From Balanoglossus misakiensis (lineage: Eukaryota; Hemichordata): a stretch of DNA of 64,000 nt. The DNA lies in contig CM082588.2 in the NCBI GenBank assembly GCA_040954595.2, positions 2,046,001 through 2,110,000 on the forward strand. The letters are read 5' to 3'. How positions within the stretch are numbered: position 1 is the stretch's first letter; each line of letters begins with the position of its first letter. Made by a program: the position numbers and the translations under genes. Under the pieces are notes generated by a model, which searched no databases, was not told the origin of the DNA, and saw nothing but the letters and a program-made list of their open reading frames with translations. Positions 49,987 through 63,898 of this stretch are shown here, in pieces.

Positions 49987-52900
49987 TTAACTTGGTTGAT
50001 CCAAAGGTACCAGATCTGTGTGGTGTTTTTCAATTCGGTTCAGAAGATGTTGTGCCACGGGACAGAAGTCATTTTCCCAGAGTGATCGCAGGACTTCTCG
50101 CGTTTCCTCATCAAGGTCGGAATCCAAAGCTGCTTCTTCATCTAAAATAACGGAAATGGGAATTTCCCAGGGAAAAATAGTTAGGATCATCGCAATTTAC
50201 TTATCAAACACACATAATTTATAATCAAATGTCCCCCAGCCTTCTTCTGAGTGCCACTATCAAAATCTTATTCTCTCTCTCACAGGAAAACTTTTCAAAC
50301 TCACCAAGATATTCCAGAAGCAGGTCAATGAGATCGTTGGTTTCCTTGTCTCCAAAGCAGACTGATGAACTGGTGATCTTTTCACTGTAGTTCCAGAGTG
50401 TCATACAAACCATGCCGGCCAACTGCCAATCATTGCGACCAAAGTCACGCAACACATCAATCAACCTGTATGTCAATAGAACAAAGATTCCATCTCTAAT
50501 TGTGAATAAAATGTCGAAAGCAGATGCTCTCTTGACAGAACATGGAATAACATATGGCCTATGCTCAGCTGGTTTGCTTGAATTCAATACATACAGTTCA
50601 AACATTGAAAGCACATAGTTGCCAGTAACTGGTACCTTGCCTTATACATGATAGGTTTAACCATGTTGACTTACTTTTTGATTCCGTATTCTTCTTTCAG
50701 TTTTGGCCGGCTCATTTCATCCGTCATCAGATTGATTAGAACACCGCATGCAATGTAGACAACTTCACGGTTTCCAGCATCCAGAAGTGTGATCATCATT
50801 TCATCAACTGTGTAGCAAAAATGTACAACAAAAGCTCATATTTTCAGTGATTCATGATTTTCATCAGAGTGGGTTTCTTCAGCGGATTCTAGAAATACCT
50901 TTAGAGAAAGGGAATTGATGTTACCTTTCTTTTGCGAGATGTACTCTCTAACTGCCAGGTTTCTGGACAGATTGCCAAACACCCGAGATGCTTCAATCAT
51001 GCCATCCATGTTATCCGTCATCAACACCTTCACCAATACTGAAAGCAAATGTGTAAAATATAGCATTGTGATGTTGGCAGACTCTTCTGGTTGTTGACAT
51101 GCAGGCTAAAAATTCCATGCACACATACATGTTCATGTATCTCAGAAATCAGACATTTTTGAGGGAAAAACACACAAGGCTACTTACACTCTGCTATTTC
51201 CAGCTGTCTGTTGTTTATTGTGGTGTTTTTCTGCCCATAGTAGGATAAATTATTGATGGTGGCCACGGTGTTCAACACTAGCTCTTCACACTCTGAGACA
51301 TCTTTGAATTCTGTGGAGGGGGGGGGGGGGTAAGAAAAGAAAAAATAGCTGATTAAATGTCTGTCAAATTCTGCTATCATATTATTTGTCACTCAAATGA
51401 ACGTTTCACCATTTTGCCAAGAATGATTATCTGCAATTCTTACCCAGTATTTGTAGAAGGAGACTGACACAGTTATTATCAGCTGCAATGAATGGACCAA
51501 TATCTTGGTTTATGGATAAATTAGCAATTACACGGACCAACTTGATTAAGACATCTTCTGTCTTGCTTGGTGATTTCTTCTCTTTTTTGGACGGAGATTT
51601 ATCGTGTTTGTTCTACAGGAATAGACAAAGTACAGTCTTAATCTCAAACACACTTTTGCACCCTTCAATGAAAGAAAAGGATTTGACTGACAATTCAGAA
51701 AATTACAATCGGTGCTGGACGCTAGGCGATATTTTAAAGGACACTCACCTTAATATCAATTTCAAAGTAAGTTTTGAAGACCTCACGCAAAATAGCCATA
51801 CAATTGTCGGTTTCCTGGAGACTAACTCTAGCATCGTCGTTCTTGGCGGTCAGATTGCCCAACACAAAGCAAACACGCACCACCAAGTCGCACTTGAGAC
51901 GGTGCCGCTGCAGCAGAGTGAGGAAGGACTTGAAACAGGTCGGGTACGTGGACAGCACGTTACAGCAATCATTGTTCAGAGTTAACTTACTGAAAACGAG
52001 AGAACACAAAAATAGTGTCAAGGACTCTGTTATCCCATTTAAACAGAACTGTTACATTCAAGCATGACTTATATCAGTTCAAATACAAAGTGTTTTCTGT
52101 TTGATATACCCAGGCTGATCATATTTTCCCTGTGAAAACCAAAGAGACAACATTGTTCCATACCTGAGAATCCTGGAGATATTGAGCATGAGATCGCTAT
52201 CCCCAGGGTAGCTCTCCATCACTCTGCACAATTCCTGTATGACCTGACATGCTATAAACCTGGGTCGGTTGGCGCCGAGATCAGCCAGGTTTCTGTACGT
52301 TGCTGTTACCTGCAATAGCAGATTGGGTTTCTGGTCTTTTGTCTTGTCACCTTCCATATTCTGTGATTAGGAAAAATATGTGAAAAGACAAATATTATAC
52401 AAGTGAGTGAACAAAAAATACAAGCTGCAGAATGTCATAAAAGTAGGCTTGTGTATATCAATTTGGATGCTGTACATTTCAGTTATAGTATCTAAAATTC
52501 AAAATCCCACCAAACTCATATCTTTCAGAATAACATCTTCACATGATATAACAACTTACTGATGTATTGATGGCAACCAGGAGTCTGGCCAAAGCTTCCA
52601 CACAACCACACTCAGACAGCTCTTTCAGAAGGGACGTGTTACCAGTCAGGAACTTCAATGCACCCACACAGTAGACCAGAGCCTCGCATGCGGTGTTGTG
52701 GTCTGTATTCTTCACAATGTCTAAGATTAAATCTGAATGATTGGAGGGGAAGAAAATGTTTATGATTAGTGCCAGGCTTGCCAGGCAGGTGTGTGTTTAA
52801 ACACATGTATCATGTTGTGTTTTACATACTCATACTTTGTGGTCCACAGCCATTCAAAATGATTAGATCGTTACCAAATAATGCAAAGAAGCCCATCTTA

Positions 52901-53092
52901 CCTAAAAGATTATGCTGCATAAACAGTGTATCATTTGTTTCTTCACGACTCACTTTAAATATCAACTTGCAAACATTTGTTAAATTATTGCCACTAACTT
53001 TGAACTGTGAATAAATGAAAAGGAAAGTTGAAGTTAGTACATATGATATATGGGATTTACAGAATTACTGGAAACTATGTTCATCGTCATCG

Positions 53093-53125
<33 letters not shown>

Positions 53126-56100
53126 ATTATCCCAAAACACAAAAATGCCATTCATAATAAGTTATGAAATCTACTTACAGCCAGTATAAGCCTTGCTAAT
53201 TTCAACATTAATTTTGGATTATCAATATCTAATAATCTGTAGATTGGTTTCAAGACCGATGATCTTCTCTTAACTCCTCTTCCAAGCAGGTTGCCATCTT
53301 CTAACATCTTGTACAGCAAATCACACTGTGTACACAGTCTTTTAACTTCCTCCTCCAAGGGCGCTGTGTTCAGAAGATGAACAGTTTGTATTACTTGAAA
53401 TTGTGTAATGTGAAACAAAACAGCTACAAAGTTCTACAATGTGGTGAAGTCGCCATCTCATTCCCTCATGTCCTGTGATGCTCTGTTGAGTATGAATTTT
53501 TCTACTGCAATACTGTTCAAGACAGCCTCACTTACATTGTTTCTTCAGTTCCATATTTTCTATGATGGGTAGAATGTGTGTATTCCAGTAGAACGCATCT
53601 TCTGCTGTTTCGTCGTCTCTCTTGCCAGCGCTGTTACATCTGTCGCTGGCGTACCCACTCTCACTTCTCACTGAGCTTCCACTGTTGACCCTCTCACTGT
53701 AAGAACAAATGTCAATATACCACATTAGCATTTTGAAGCTCCACCCATGAATGACAATACACCAATCACACCAGACAGGACTCACATTTTACTAGGCATC
53801 CTAATAGTTCCAGCTGAACTGGACCTGATCATGTCCTCCATTACATCCTCTCCTTTCTCGTCAAAGAAGTTCTTGGTGCGCTCCTTGGGACCGCTGTGTA
53901 CCCGTCTTGGAAACTCTTCTGGTGGAGACCCTGGTGCCTTGGAGGGCAAGGAACCCCTCCGAGATGGATGGGAAGGCAACACACCTGTGAGGAGGCAAAT
54001 GACATCAGTGTTGCTCATGTGACAATACAAATACTGATAAGCAGATTTTATGCAATACGGCTTTCAAATAACTGTTGACTAATTTCAATTCAGACGTCAC
54101 CCTGATGCAGTCTGACCATGTTGTGCACTCACCTTCTCCATCAGCTCCTATTGAAGGTAATAATTTGGCTCGGATTGCCCGCTTGCCAGCCGATCTGTTG
54201 GGTTCTCTTGTCGGAGGTTTGGGAATCTTTGGTGAGATATCGTTAGTTGGGGGACTGCCGGCTGGTATCGCTGGTGGCTTCTGTTAATAAGGACACAAAT
54301 TTTAGTGTGAAGTATGTGTAATACAGCAGAGAGAATTTTCATATTAGTTGACCGGATAGTGACTGGTACAACTGTACCTTATCCTGTTAAATTTCAAGGC
54401 CTGTTTCCAAGAAAATCTAGCCTAAAAGTGCTGGAAGTTCCAATGACCATTGTGGAAAATGTGTACACATGTATTATCCCTTTCAAAGACAGGATAATAC
54501 ATGTAATGTGGGTTATTGTGTTATTTCAAAGCATTGAAAGCCCAGTGTCTGCGTTAGGTGAAAAACAGAGCTTACAAGTTTACTCACAAATGCTACGATT
54601 TTGGTTTGTTTCAGCGGAACTGTGAGTTCATCTTCAATCTGAAATATTGCAATGTGTTTTGGGCGATAAGAACATTCATGTGGCTGGGGATACACACAAT
54701 GCGTACCACAGCCAAAAGAATTTGAACTGAAGTCTCAAATTCACTTTGCCATTCAGGGGAACTGACATGTCACAACAATAAGAGCAAATGCACTGTGCTC
54801 TAGAAATGACCTCAAATGACCTTGTCAGCACTGTCCCTACTGCTGCGTTTATTGATTTGTGCAATCCGGCCATTTCATGAGGCATTAAGTTTCTCTCTGT
54901 TTTAGTTCTTTTTAAGAAAAACTTACATGTTCAAGTGGTTGAAGCCTTGTCCCTGAGGCTGGCCTGGAGTCACTTCCATCAAAATGACGTGCGCCAAGAC
55001 TATTGGAAAGAAGAAAACAATACATACACCATTAGAAATCATGTCACTGTCAGACACAGCCTGCAAGATATCATGTTATCTGGGGTTTCCGGAGAGTGGG
55101 GAAATTATTATTTCAAAAGCTTTTAATATTTACTGAAAGCACACCAGAAGTGTCAAGGAGAGTGACTCAGAATGCATTAACCCGAACGTTTAAAACCATC
55201 AAGAAATCATATATCATCAATGAGCAGATGCATTACTCTTCATCAAATGCCAAGCAACTGAGTCATTTCTATCTTGTACAGTGTAATATTGATTTTAATA
55301 TTTATTAATGTGCTGAATTTCTCAATTTTACTGCAGGTATTAAGCCAACACCCAGTATCCATTTCAATGCAAAAAATAATCACCATAATCCATCCAGCAA
55401 TAAATCTTAATCAAACAGAATCAAAACATGGGACCATATGCTCTCTCCTGCTGTGTTGACAGAACCACAGCCAACAGTTAAAATACACACACAATGTTAT
55501 TCTTATTCTGTATACACTGACTATGGCATGGCACGGCATGCAGATTCTTAATTCCTATACACCCTTCCTCCTGATATAAGTCTGCACATAAATCAGGGTC
55601 TGATAATAATTTCCGCCGGTCACAAAAGCTGGGGTCAAGCCCTGTCCAAATTCTTAAGCTGGGACTTAAAAAGTGGAGTCTGTTGCTAGGGTACCGTGCC
55701 CTGACTACAATCCAACCCTGCCCACTGGCAACACACTGGTGCTTTCTCTATCCTGTAGCATTTAACATGCATGTCGTTGGCAGTATAGTGTGTTACAATT
55801 ACATGAAATTACACCATCTTGAAGTCACGTCACAACCAGTAAACAGTTATGCCTGGAAGACTCAGCTCATAGACTTTCCTTCCACTGTCATGAGGAAAAT
55901 TTTGGTCGTACTCTATGGTACACATTTTTACACTGAGTGTTTCGGGTCACCAGAGATAAGCCGCCCACAGGACAATACACACATTATAACGAAATACAGA
56001 GTTGAACACACGAGTTGCTGTCAGATGTCATTTTGCTGGAGTGCCTCCCACTCTTCACTGATTCACTGTTGTTTACACAAAGGGCGTTTTACAAGGACAG

Positions 56101-56719
56101 CTGACTTCTGTGAAAAGTTCACCCAACCTCCACGTTTTTACTCAGTATCCACCATAATGCTGGAGATGGTTTGGATTTGAGAGCTGGTATCATCTGTTAC
56201 TGAATTTGATGAGTCAGAGATATTCTTTGCCTTGTTGTCGTAGATATGAGCAGTAAAGTTATCCTCTCTACTCTCTACACAACACATGAGCTTGACCTCA
56301 AATAACCTTTGACTTCTGCCCTTCAGATGAGCAGGCTAGCCATAATAACACAGTGTTCTCTTTTCTACCTGCTGGAAAACAGGCGTTGTCAGTAAAGTGC
56401 TCCATTACAATTGAAAGATGGCTCTGTGTTATCAGGTAACCCATTAACCAAAGACCTTGGTGATCGCTTTCAGCACATGCATTGCGAGATGCACTTCGAG
56501 CAACACTCACCTGAACGCAGATGGAGGCCTCGCGTCAGGAGCTCGGCTTGTGCTACCACTGAAAAGAGTTCGTTTGCCATCTCGTGGCGTAAATGGACGG
56601 TTTGTTTTTAAAGCACGCACAGAATGTCTGGCTTCGTTGACGATGGCGTAGCTCAACTTCTTGTCAGCCGGAGCCTCGTAGAAAGGCACGTCTGCATTCT
56701 TCTTCTTCTTCCCACTCAT
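49987..56719 (-). CDS. ARMC2: Armadillo repeat-containing protein 2
   Basis: Seventeen coding exons on the minus strand join with matching phases: 56719-56511, 54999-54927, 54638-54588, 54280-54133, 53984-53786, 53696-53536, 53363-53179, 53004-52902, 52732-52560, 52360-52164, 51989-51749, 51612-51444, 51310-51188, 51038-50925, 50807-50675, 50465-50305, 50141-49987. They give 864 residues, about the length of human ARMC2. The N-terminus has the family signature EARHSVRALKTNRPFTPRDG and RPPSAF, then SDSRPASGTRLQPLE. Residues ~100-230 are Pro/Ser-rich and disordered. From ~260 on come armadillo repeats (FYWNTHILPIIE, LKLARLILAFKVSGNNL, LVRVIANLSINQDIG, ATINNLSYYG, RVFGNLSRN). Known role: ciliary/flagellar assembly; in algae the homolog is an adaptor for intraflagellar transport of radial spokes, and in mammals it is needed for sperm flagella. 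The start at 56719 is the first ATG after a frame with no upstream ATG. No damage is seen. Confidence 0.95.
53081..53126 (+). repeat. (ATC)n microsatellite in an ARMC2 intron
   Basis: About fourteen ATC/GTC units lie in the intron between the exons at 53363-53179 and 53004-52902. It does not touch the splice sites. Confidence 0.85.
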
Positions 56720-56974
56720 GTTACGATGCAGGGCGTGGGAGACAGACACAGGGCAAGATTTTCTTCGGGTGTCTTGTAGAAGTTGTAGCTTTTTCTTCAC
56801 GTTGGGAGATTTTCAACTCTCTGCATCACTATTCCTCTTGTGTGTTAAATGTAAGTAAATCTGCAAGTTAAAACAGTAAAGTCTATCATGAATATGTACT
56901 TGCACGTAGCTCAATTAACAGACCAGTGACAAAATATACTGCTGACTCTTCTGGTCACAAAGGGCATTCTGATT

Positions 56975-56983
56975 ACCGGAAGT
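56975..56983. promoter_or_regulatory. ETS-type promoter motif upstream of ARMC2
   Basis: ACCGGAAGT, a full consensus ETS-family site common in animal housekeeping promoters, lies 256 bases before the ARMC2 start codon. Its position suggests a proximal promoter element, but no transcript start is visible. Confidence 0.35.
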
Positions 56984-58429
56984 CAGGGCTCTTCAGTGGA
57001 TTTCAAGTGTTGCCACCAGCAGAATTTTGCTGACAACTTTTCTCAAACACAGAGCCAATCAAACTGAATCTTTCAAAAGTTTTCATGATCGACACACATG
57101 CAGGCAAAATGCCTGTTGATTGGAGAATTCATCCAATGACACGTCACCATTCATAAATAAATCATGTAAAGTCGTTCAGAAAACACATCCATGTATACTT
57201 CATTGTAAAGGTGTATGATGTACATGTACCGGTATGTACGTGCATGATTAAATATTTCATTCTGAGATGTACCAGCTCAGATGATTGACAAAGAGAGCTG
57301 CCCCGAAGAGACAAAAGGGTTCAGCTGCATGTACAGTGTACAAATGTACAGGTCACATGTACTGGTAGTGTGCAGTGTCACAGAATGTATATTGTACAAT
57401 ACCATATGGCACGACAATCAAGCCTTAAGGCCTCATGTATCTCAGCATGCAGTGATTCCACAAATGATGTTAACTGGTGTAACTGGAATGCCAGCCGTAA
57501 TGCATCCGCATTCCAGCTGCTGATTGATTACACAAACTTGAACTTCTTACAAATCAACTGAGAAACTCTATCCGACAGAGCGTACCAGTACTGAACCATG
57601 TTTCTGCTATGGTAAAATTAAATTGACAGTTATGAAGTGGCTACCATAAGGGAAAGACACTGTAGAGTGTCGCCATGGAGTCATTGTTGACATGTCTGCA
57701 GAGAAGATAGCAGCAGTATTTGTCATGTTCAATGATAATAATCTGATTGTGGTAAATTTACAATTGTATATATCATGTCAGAACTGCAAAACATTCAAAA
57801 GAATTAGCTGGCCAATTCATTACAAAAACTGCGGGTATGCCCAGGTTTGCAAATGAGTCATGTCTTAAATTAGATTCTTTGCAAAAAGAGACCAGTCTAT
57901 TGCAATGAAAGGAAAACACCAGCGAAGGAAAAAGGACACAATGGCATAATCCGTGCACACAGAATAACAGATTATTGATTTATCCACGGCAAGAATGAAC
58001 ACATACCCTGGTTAACACTTACGACAAATCCCGGGATTAATATCTTGGACAAAATTAAAGAGTGAATTCCGAGTGTTCAATCTCAAGAAACTCCACAAAA
58101 CTTCATGCTGTATCATCCAGATGTTGTGATTATGCAATGCCGTTGTGACCTGACAACCTGTGGCAGTAAAAAAAACTCTCACCAACGTCACTGCTCAGTG
58201 ATCAGCCCACCTGACAAACATCATTAATTCTGGTCATCTTGTACACTTGGACAAATGCGAAATCCCCACGGTCACAAGTACAATGGGGCTCTAAAATCAC
58301 AAAGAGGGTCGACATCCTGTTAATATGGATCACCCATCTCTAAATATACTGCACATCTGACAACATTTGCAATGGTGATAATAATTAATGAGATGTGTAT
58401 TGTTATGTGGTGCTTATAAAATTGAAAGT

Positions 58430-58567
58430 AAACCTTTAATGGTTGGTTATGGTCATTCTAAAGTAGCTGTACCTACATGTGAACGCAACTTGGGGCAAAC
58501 CTTTAACGGTTGGTTATGGTCATTCTAAAGTAGCTGTACCTACATGTGAACGCAACTTGGGGCAAAC
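58430..58567 (+). repeat. 67-bp direct tandem duplication
   Basis: The unit AACCTTTAAYGGTTGGTTAT to GCAACTTGGGGCA occurs twice in direct contact with an offset of 67 bases. Only about one base differs, so the duplication is recent. Confidence 0.92.
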
Positions 58568-58602
58568 CATGCACCAATATGGGACCACAACAACCACAAC
58601 TC

Positions 58603-58621
58603 CCCCCCCCCCCCCCCCCCC
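58603..58621 (+). repeat. Poly(C) run
   Basis: Nineteen or so uninterrupted C residues lie shortly after the 67-bp duplication. G/C runs of 10-14 bases recur in the window (about 20111, 22629, 34817 and 51318). Confidence 0.9.
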
Positions 58622-61600
58622 TTAGTTAAAGATTTCACCCCTTGAATTTTGATATACCACTTATCCTGGCAACGGAAACCCAATATCAAATATCCCACTC
58701 ATACAATCCAACAGTATGCAGCTTATGTGCAACATTTACATGCAAATACAGTGTGTTTTACACACTGAATAAGAATGCTGGCATCTGCAGAGATTTTTGC
58801 GTGGGCAACATCCAACAGGTGGCGGCGTGGAAGTCTAATTTTCTGTCTTTTCAATTTTAATTCAAACAGCAAACACAACCGAATTATCCACCTCTTTTAG
58901 AGAGACTTAAAACACCTCTCTAGACATTTTTGAAACATGTTTTTATGGACAACCACATACCATGAGTCAAGAGAATTGCTTTTTTCCGGGTGGTCCATGG
59001 GAAAAAAACCCTTTTCATCTTGCCAACATTCAAATAATTTGTTATCATCATCTTTGACAAATTCTTTCACTCCAATTGGCTTTTTACATTTTTTCAACCA
59101 TATGCTAGCATGCTCTTTTAATCATCACTGAATTGGTGCAAATTTCTGACAGTATCAAAGACTCAGCAGTTTCTCACACCTTAAGTTAATGCAGTTTTCT
59201 CGTGTCTGTTGATGACTTCAGGCAAAGAAAGGCAGAGGATGTAATAGCCTTCATGAGCCATTATAACCTACATGTTAACTGTCACCCTTTTACTTTTCAG
59301 CCAAGTCATTCACATCACTAAAGATGTCATCTCAAATACTGTTAAACACTTTACGCTTCAATTGGCCATTTGTGAGACTGAGCAATGTTACATTAAATAT
59401 GTGTAATTCTACCTCTGCCTAAATACACGAATAATATATATTTTTATCTGTTGTTTGTGTTAAAATAAAACTTGTTTGCAGGATGTTGTGTTCTCATAGC
59501 TGTATACAACCAGACACAACTCTCACAATAGTAGTGGTCATTATACATCAAAGAGTACCGCACACTCAGTCTCTTCATGATGGAAGGACTATGCGCAGAC
59601 ATCGGGAATTTCAAAGGGACTTTCCTTGTCAAGTTTAAATGTCTCCACTGTCTATTAAAATGCAAAACAGCAGCGATTTGGAAGGTCATTTATTTGACAG
59701 AACTTTCACACCAGGCACAACAGCAAAGAGTAAGACACTCTCAAGTAATGTAATCAGGTCTTGTTTTCCATTTAAAATTGTACAAATGTAAATGTATGTT
59801 TCAATATGAGATCAGATTATTCACAATAGACATTCTTGGTGATAATACATGTAACTGAAGGAAGCATAGATACTTTATTTTTGAAAAATCCAACTTAATC
59901 CCCACAATATAATTCTATACAGCTTTCCAGAGTAAAAGAATTGTTACATGTCTCTGTTATAAAAGCATATGTAAGGTCAAGAAATGACAAACATTTGTTC
60001 ACCATTTGGGGGTTGACCTTTTTTAGAAAGGTCAGATAGAAGGTCATTTTACTGACACTTGTTTACAAATCATTCTGCTGTCAAATTCCTCATTTCAATG
60101 GTGAGAAACCATGTAAGTAAATTACTTAGAAATCGGACATGTTTATTAATGAAATTGCTTAGAATGCATGTGTGATTGCGTAGAGGACACCTGACAGGAC
60201 ATCCTTAGACTATTTAATTTTGTATGTTGCTTGTTGTACCAGTGTGTGGCACCACAAATGAACAGTGAAGCCTGGGGTACACTATTTCACAAATGACAAA
60301 TTTCAATGGGCCTTATTAAACTATTGTCATGCCAACCCTTAAGCTGCCAATCTCGTTTGTATTGTAAAAACGGTGTGAAATCACGTTTGCAAATGAATAA
60401 CAGATCTGTTGACACCTCAACTAAATCGTTTGACAGGCTTGGCAACAACATTATGTTTTGATCAAAGTTATGTGTTTTTTATTCAATATTCGCATCTGAT
60501 TAGTTTGAATGTCAAATCGATCGGATTTACTTTTTAGCTGTTAACGTGCAGAATAATTCGTGCTTGGCCATAGATCTCCCTGCGTAAACACTCGCTAGAC
60601 GACTGACCCTGTTTGTGCTACATACAGCCTGTATGTATGTTTCACATAATACAGGCTGCCATATTGGATGGACCCCTAGGGCCTCTCGATAGTTTACATT
60701 CGCAACGCACTGAATTGCATAGACTTGACGCATCGTCAGGCCACGATTTCTGCAAATCAACAGATATGACTTAACCATGGGTTTCCCAATACACATACCG
60801 GCTTGATATCTCGCAAATTTTAATGTTAAATGAGGTTTGACTGCACCAGTGCCGTAAACTGTCGCGTCGCAAAGACGACAGCTACGCTACGTAAACTCAA
60901 ACACTGCAGCGGTATCTCGGTACTTGAAGGAGTTCAACAAGTATTTTTCGCAAATGTCATGACTTACCCGAAATTCAACGATCGGTTGACATCACTACAT
61001 TTCTACGGTAATTTCCAAGAGGTTGGCAGCACAAACCGAGCAATAGTTTCACCGGAGTATAGAAAATCGACAAAAAACCGCACTCCTGTTGGTAATCAAT
61101 TTCTATCTTTCACCACCGTCTGCGCATGTCAAGTATGGCTGCCAAAGATTGCTGAATAGCGCCATCGACGACACCCAATTTCTTGTAGAATGCGAACAAA
61201 AAAACAGTAAATAGGCGAATATAGCTACGATGCTGCAAATGCGTGTATTTGTGGATTTGTTATGTGTTATTTTGCAATAGCGTACGTCTAATTTGTGTAA
61301 AACATCCAAGTGCCTAGTACCTGTCACTTGAAATAGACACTTCATCATGTTACTTTGCGAATATGCAAATATAATCGCTTTCATCCTTGACTGAACACAG
61401 ACAAATGTGTCATTTAAATTTTGATGTTTTTTATTACAAAAACTATTTGATGGTATTGCATTTGTCGACAAATACATACAAAAAATTCAGAAGAAAAACC
61501 CAGAAAGGAAAACAGCTGTACAAACAGTGACAAATTGACTGAAAGTTGATTATCTGATCAGAGTTAACTACATGTATACACAATCTTTGGTTTCAGTGAT

Positions 61601-63096
61601 GGAAAAAAACAACTGAGTGTGATTTTGCATTACACATCTTCCTTCAAGTTCAGGGATAGGGGGCACCTTCATCTGTTTTTCGACCAATGATCAGCGACTG
61701 TCCCATTTTTTGCCAAACTTGGTTTCCAGATCCTGCAACTTGCAAATTACTGTAGCACCAACCATTTTTAAATATTATTCTTTAAAAATTGACACTGATC
61801 CTGACTTCTCCATTTACATGGCAATGCATCAATGAATACAAACAATAGTATCTGATGTTTCCTGAGCTGATGTGTTTATAACACATAAAGTAGTTACATG
61901 TAACATAGATTTGTAGATTCACATAAAAGATCCCATATCTTTGGTAGGTATTATGAAATAGATTTGAACTATGTCCAATGTTCCGAATTTGGCTGTATCC
62001 CATATGAGTTGAAATCTAAATGTCTTGCAAGTTTTTCGAACAGTAGTTTTAAAAACTCTGACATCACAGCATTCTTATTGTCTCAAACCTGCCTGCAACA
62101 AGTCCGAATTTGAGTTGGGGTTGAATAAATAAAATGCCATTGTAATTATGAAATTCATGAATGCAGTCATCAAATTTACATGTCCCAATTCATTTTAAGC
62201 CAATGTGGCAAGCTAAAATTTCCAAATGATCAATATGGCATTATGTAATAATTATGAATTTGCCTGAATTTGAATTTAAATAGTGAAAATCATGATACTC
62301 TTTTGACAACAGAATGCACACGTCACTTATTTGGGGTGCCCACCCTGATGTGTGAACAAGGTCACTACCCTTCACTATTAGTGGTTTACTCATTCACCAC
62401 CACACCAGTTAAACTGTTTTCTAAGAAGTGGCTGGACCAGCTCACTACAAAATGGGGGTGACTGACAAGGTAGCAAAAGCCCCTCAGAAAAAACAAGCAG
62501 AAAGAATTGCAGGAAGAGTGAAGATTGACTGTGTTTTTGCAACTGACAATTGGCAAAAAAATTGAAAGAAAAACATCTATAAGATGTCACCATTATACGA
62601 ATTCAAGAAAAAAAGACACACAGAACAAAGGCACATATAGAGATCAATATATATACATATCACACATTGTAACATTTCATGTCTAGTTTTGGCGAAATGA
62701 AGATAAGCTTAATAAGTCAAGAAATTAGACCCTGAGAATAAATTCCAAATCAGAAAAAAGAAAGAAATGGAATGATGACTATTTTTATCCTTTTTTGTCT
62801 TAAATTTATAAAACTCTGCAAATATGTGAGATGCATTATCTTGAAAGGGTTTCAAAAATTACAAAAAGACAAGTTGATAGATTTTCATGACAAGTAGAAA
62901 AAGTCGAATTTTTGCATAGCTGCTCCATAAAGATGCTCTATCTTCTCAAGAAAAGTCACAGAGCTAGTGCCCATATACACCAGACAATGTCAAGTACCCA
63001 AACAGACTGTGTCGTGGGTGAGTACATAAGTCTATCTCATCATTGGCTCCTGAAATTTATTTACAACAGTATCCCAGGCAAATCACAAGGCGCATT

Positions 63097-63867
63097 TCAT
63101 CCCAGGAGATTGGCTTTCGCACGCTCTGTGAGCCGTCGAAGACGCCCCCGACTCGACATACTGACTGTCGCTTCTTCCCGAAGGCTGCCGTTCTCACAGC
63201 TCGTATCTGATTGGTTGTCGTCACTCTCTTCCGACTCCTGCCCATGATAGTGTACTGTGCGTCTGCCCTGATTTCGTGTCCTCATTGATGCCCTTCGCGA
63301 AGAGCTAGTCTCTTCTTCAAAGTCACTGGAATTCATTCGCGTCCTGGCCTGTCTCCGGTTCCGCGCACTTCGCGAGTTCCTGCTGTTCGCTTTTTTGCGC
63401 AGCTTCTGGTTGGCTTTCCTCCTGGTGCGATCGTCCTCATTTGAATTGTCGCTATCAGAACTGCTGCCTGAATTTGACGAGTTCGATGATGAACTTGACG
63501 ATGACGACGATGAACTTGATGAAGAAGATGAAGATGAACCCGAGGAGGAACCAGTCTTGTTGTTGCCATCACTATCACTGTCCTCCTCATCGCTACTTGA
63601 GACTTTCTTAGCTCCTCGCGTGTTGTATCTCTTTGCATGGCCATTTGGCAGTGTGTCCTCTGTAGAAACAGAAAAAAGAACAATTAGTTCACCCAAGAAA
63701 ACCACTGTACGATGTCATAGGTCACTGGATAAATGATTGTGGTTGAAGACTGGCAACCAATTTTTGAGAGGTAAACAAGCTACGTACCAGCATTAGTTTT
63801 GCTAAATGTTGCATTTTTGGCAGTTTTTCTGGTTTGTCTTGTCCTGACTGGTCGTCTCTCTTCTTCA

Positions 63868-63898
<31 letters not shown>

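Larger units (their letters stand above)
56720..63096. other. ARMC2 upstream region and spacer before the acidic nuclear-protein gene
   Basis: No coding exon is supported. Close to ARMC2 is an ETS-type site at 56975-56983. A more CpG-rich patch lies at about 60840-61170 and could be a promoter. A 67-bp direct duplication and a long C run lie at 58430-58621. The part from about 61.4 kb to 63.1 kb is probably 3' UTR or flank of the leftward gene ending at 63097; reverse-complement poly(A) hexamers occur at 61430-61435 and 63056-63061. Confidence 0.4.

Noticed and set aside
55683-56180. 165-codon plus-strand open frame
   Set aside because: It lies inside the first coding intron of ARMC2, starts with a non-ATG codon and shows no recognisable domain or hydrophobic pattern.
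63395-63736. 113-codon Asp/Glu-rich plus-strand frame
   Set aside because: It is the antisense of the serine-rich tract in the minus-strand last exon; splice phase and the basic/acidic pattern support the minus strand.
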